In this document: in pieces, positions 61,570-64,000 of the stretch
Layout of the letters: the number at the start of each line of letters is the position of its first letter
How positions within the stretch are numbered: the stretch's first letter is position 1
Origin: Carnobacterium_A sp047553015
GTDB taxonomy: Bacteria > Bacillota > Bacilli > Lactobacillales > Carnobacteriaceae
Assembly: GCF_047553015.1 (NCBI RefSeq)
Contig: NZ_CP180212.1
Location: 310,001-374,000 of the forward strand
Reading direction: 5' to 3'
DNA: 64,000 nt
Position numbers and translations under genes: made by a program
Notes under the pieces: generated by a model
The model's database searches: none
What the model was told of the DNA's origin: nothing
The model's input: only the letters and a program-made list of their open reading frames with translations

Positions 61570-62319
61570 ATGAAAAAAAAGTATGGACTCATGATTTTAT
61601 CCAGCCTACTGTTAGTACAAATCTTTTATTATTACAATGTGGTATCTGCTCAACGCAAAGACGTTAAGGTACCAGAAAGTGCTCTAGTGCAACCAACTGT
61701 TAAAGATAAAGAAGACAAAAAAATAACTACTCCCATTGCAACTACTGAAGAAAGCCGCTCCTTTGTAAAAAATGAAGCAACAAAGTATTATGATATGAAT
61801 TCGGATTACATGGGGTGGCTAACTATAGCAGACACAGCTATTGATTATCCAGTTGTCAGAGGAGCAGATAATGATTATTATTTAAAGCATAATTTTTATA
61901 AAGAAGAAGATGTTTTAGGCACAGTTTTTATGGATTATCGAAATGCAGGTATGGGTCTAGATAAACACACCATTCTCTATGGACATTACGCTAAATACGG
62001 TCAGATGTTTAAAGATTTAGATCGTTACCTTTCAGAAGATTTTTTATCTGAACAGTCTGAATTTATCTTTAGTGACCCTTTTACAAAAAGAACCTATAAA
62101 ATCTTTTCAGTACATCCTTCTGATGCAAATGCCGATTTTATTGATGTTACATTTGAAGACAATGAATTTAGTGATTTTATTGATACGCTAAAAAATGAGT
62201 CTATTTTCTCATTAGATACACCAGTTTCTGCAAAAGACACTATACTAACACTAGTTACTTGTAATTATGACGTTAATGATGGTAGACTTTTCATTCACGC
62301 AGTTGAACTAACAGACTAG
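61570..62319 (+). CDS. srtB: Class B sortase
   Basis: 249 aa transpeptidase anchored by an N-terminal membrane helix (residues 5-25). Class B marks: WLTIADTAIDYPVVRGADNDYYL, catalytic His in LYGHYAKYGQMF, Cys in TLVTCNYD and Arg in DGRLFIHA. TGGAGGA precedes ATG 61570. Divergent from the FAS1 gene (133-base gap), which suggests the FAS1 protein as its substrate. Class B sortases usually serve dedicated clusters, for example heme uptake or pili. Confidence 0.93.
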   Translation: MKKKYGLMILSSLLLVQIFYYYNVVSAQRKDVKVPESALVQPTVKDKEDKKITTPIATTEESRSFVKNEATKYYDMNSDYMGWLTIADTAIDYPVVRGADNDYYLKHNFYKEEDVLGTVFMDYRNAGMGLDKHTILYGHYAKYGQMFKDLDRYLSEDFLSEQSEFIFSDPFTKRTYKIFSVHPSDANADFIDVTFEDNEFSDFIDTLKNESIFSLDTPVSAKDTILTLVTCNYDVNDGRLFIHAVELTD

Positions 62320-62479
62320 ATTAGGCAGTCAAAATAAAGTCGTGTTTCTAAAAAAACGATTGCATTTTGTCAAATATATCGATTTATTTTTATCTTTAAT
62401 AGCAAGACTTAGAAAGACTATTCTTTTATCAGTTAATCTTTATCTTTAGAATAAAATTTTTTTTGAAAAGAGGGTTATT

Positions 62480-63391
62480 ATGGATACATCGGTATTAAAG
62501 GTTTCTAATCTAACAAAAAAAATCAAGAAAACTCAAATCATAAAAGAAGTTAGTTTTGATATTAAAGAGGGTGAAATTTTAGGGTTTTTGGGACCAAATG
62601 GCTCTGGAAAAACAACAACCTTACGAATGATCGTCGGCTTAACAAAACCGACTTCAGGAGAGATAACAATCTGTGGACAGTCTATTGAAAAAGACTTTGT
62701 AAAAGCAATGTCTAATGTAGGGTGCATCATAGAAGGCCCTGATCTTTATGACTACATGAGTGGGTATAAAAACCTTGAATTACTAGGAAGTATGTCAAAA
62801 AATGTAACGAAAAAAGATATCGATGAAGCTGTAGCATTGGTTGGGATGCAAGGACGCATCCATGACAAAGTAGCTATTTACTCTATGGGAATGAAACAAA
62901 GAGTAGGTCTAGCTCAAGCTTTGATTCACAAACCTAATTTATTGATTTTAGATGAACCGACAAACGGACTTGATCCTCAAGGAATACATGAGTTTAGAGA
63001 AATCGTAAAAAAACTAGCTAAAGAAAAAGGTATTGCCGTTTTAATTTCTTCACATTTAATTAGTGAAGTTCAATTGATGTGTGACCGAGTGAGTATCATA
63101 AATAATGGAACAATTATTAGAAATGCCTCAATCGATGAAGTTTTATCAACGGGTGAAGTTGTTTGGACTGTAGATAACCCTGAAAAAGTGCAAGTAGTTC
63201 TCAAAAAAAGATTTGAGATTGATTCAACGATTAACGGAAATGAGCTAACCGCACTCGTTGATGTAGAAAAGCTCTTAAAAATAAATAGAACTTTGTTTGA
63301 TCTAGGTTTTGAGATTAAGTATGTTGAAAATAAAAAGAGAACATTGGAAGACCTCTTTTTGACACTGACAGATAAACATAAAATTGGGTAA
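62480..63391 (+). CDS. ABC transporter ATPase, BcrA-type exporter
   Basis: 303 aa. Walker A GPNGSGKTT, Q-loop region CIIEGPDLYDYMSG, signature YSMGMKQRVGLAQAL, Walker B LLILDEPTNGLDP and switch His SSHLISEV, plus a ~90-residue C-terminal extension typical of bacitracin/lantibiotic-resistance ATPases (BcrA/LanF). Pairs with the permease 12 bases downstream. Substrate unknown. Confidence 0.9.
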   Translation: MDTSVLKVSNLTKKIKKTQIIKEVSFDIKEGEILGFLGPNGSGKTTTLRMIVGLTKPTSGEITICGQSIEKDFVKAMSNVGCIIEGPDLYDYMSGYKNLELLGSMSKNVTKKDIDEAVALVGMQGRIHDKVAIYSMGMKQRVGLAQALIHKPNLLILDEPTNGLDPQGIHEFREIVKKLAKEKGIAVLISSHLISEVQLMCDRVSIINNGTIIRNASIDEVLSTGEVVWTVDNPEKVQVVLKKRFEIDSTINGNELTALVDVEKLLKINRTLFDLGFEIKYVENKKRTLEDLFLTLTDKHKIG

Positions 63392-63403
63392 AGGGGTGAT
63401 AAT

Positions 63404-64000
63404 ATGATTTCGTTAGTCCAAAATGAGATAACAAAAATTTTACTAAAGAAAAAAATGATTCTGATTGTTCTTTTACTTTTGATTTTCATCAGCTTGCTCG
63501 CCTATGGACAAAAATATTCTTATGATCAAAATATCCAAAAGTTTGAGGCAGAATCCGGCGGGGTAGAATACGATTGGAGAAGCTTGACCGCTCAAAGACT
63601 AGATGATCTTGAAGAGCGTAGTGCTAATGAATTTATTCCAAAAGAAGTTAGAGCATCTGTTGATAGAGAAATTCAACAATTAACTTATTTTATTGAGAAT
63701 GACATTAACCCTATTACTCCAACGGCGTCTAAATTCAATGTTCAATTTGTGGAACAAGGTATCCTTCTTTTTATTCCTCTTTTAGTTGTCATTTTAGCTG
63801 CAGATTTAGTTTCAAGTGAATTTTCTAATAAAACAATTAAAATCTTACTCACAAGGGCTGTTCCTAGATGGAAAATATTATTAAGTAAGTATATTGCCCT
63901 CGTTATGATGACGACAATCTTGGTTTTTATTATTGGTATTTTATCTACGTTAATCTCCTATTTGTTTTTTCAACAATGGGGCTTTAGTGAGCCAATCGTA
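63404..64000 (+). CDS. ABC-2 type permease of the BcrA-type exporter, 3' end outside the window
   Basis: The first 199 residues are visible from ATG 63404 (AAGGGGTGA upstream). Basic N terminus, first membrane helix (MILIVLLLLIFISLLAYG), a long extracytoplasmic loop (~residues 42-115), then helices around LLFIPLLVVILAADLVSSE and MMTTILVFIIGILSTLIS. The segment SSEFSNKTIKILLTRAVPRWKILLSKY is the family's conserved coupling region. Reading frame open to base 64000. Confidence 0.88.
   Translation, partial: MISLVQNEITKILLKKKMILIVLLLLIFISLLAYGQKYSYDQNIQKFEAESGGVEYDWRSLTAQRLDDLEERSANEFIPKEVRASVDREIQQLTYFIENDINPITPTASKFNVQFVEQGILLFIPLLVVILAADLVSSEFSNKTIKILLTRAVPRWKILLSKYIALVMMTTILVFIIGILSTLISYLFFQQWGFSEPIV

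Noticed and set aside
1..64000. CRISPR arrays, insertion sequences, prophage or rRNA
   Set aside because: No spaced identical repeats, transposase or integrase motifs, phage structural genes or rRNA segments were seen on reading the window; a computed search would be more sensitive.

Overview
The window looks like the chromosome of a low-GC Gram-positive bacterium of the order Lactobacillales, most likely the family Carnobacteriaceae (Carnobacterium or a close relative). This is an inference from AT-rich codon use, AGGAGG-type ribosome binding sites, YvlB/PspC/HprK/Lgt synteny, a CtsR-type clpP promoter, the cggR-gap-pgk-tpiA-gpmI-eno cluster and a tmRNA tag ending in ALAA. No ribosomal RNA, prophage, insertion sequence or CRISPR array was seen.

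Layout. 1-11 kb: the end of a PhoR/PnpS sensor kinase and two back-to-back Pst phosphate-uptake operons, each led by an 11-bp-phased Pho box. The first uses a PstS whose halves are in permuted order. 11-15 kb: a SmtB/CzrA-like repressor, an HD nucleotidase and uvrA. 15-29 kb: a conserved housekeeping stretch (yvlBCD-like envelope-stress genes, hprK, lgt, gpsA, galU, a TPR protein, trxB, pgcA, rapZ-yvcK-whiA, and rpoN on the other strand). 29.8-33 kb: tRNA-Arg(CCG), a DUF898 protein, clpP under a CtsR box, a cytoplasmic CPFC thiol-disulfide protein and a heliorhodopsin. 33-40.5 kb: the glycolytic cluster with a CggR-type operator.

40.5-42.1 kb: a two-gene cassette (DUF4145-like protein plus a glycine-zipper membrane protein) lying exactly between two near-identical copies of the eno terminator. 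42.1-45.6 kb: a LevR/ManR-type sigma-54 activator split in two by an apparent one-base deletion, followed by an orphan mannose-family PTS IIB. 45.8-53.4 kb: secG, a PsaA-type manganese ABC operon with a DtxR/MntR-like operator that separates secG from its usual partners est-rnr-smpB, then gpx. 53.5-60 kb: class III fructose-bisphosphatase, two phosphatase genes, then an AllD-like ureidoglycolate dehydrogenase with a structured leader and an MFS transporter. 60.2-64 kb: tmRNA, a FAS1-domain surface protein divergent from a class B sortase, and an ABC exporter cut by the window end.

How the parts relate. SmpB and tmRNA (with RNase R) form the trans-translation set. HprK, CggR, RpoN and the split LevR are carbon-control regulators next to glycolysis and a PTS component. 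The most unusual items are the heliorhodopsin in a lactic-acid-bacterium-like genome, the terminator-bounded two-gene cassette, the FAS1/sortase B pair with a non-LPXTG tail, and the broken LevR.
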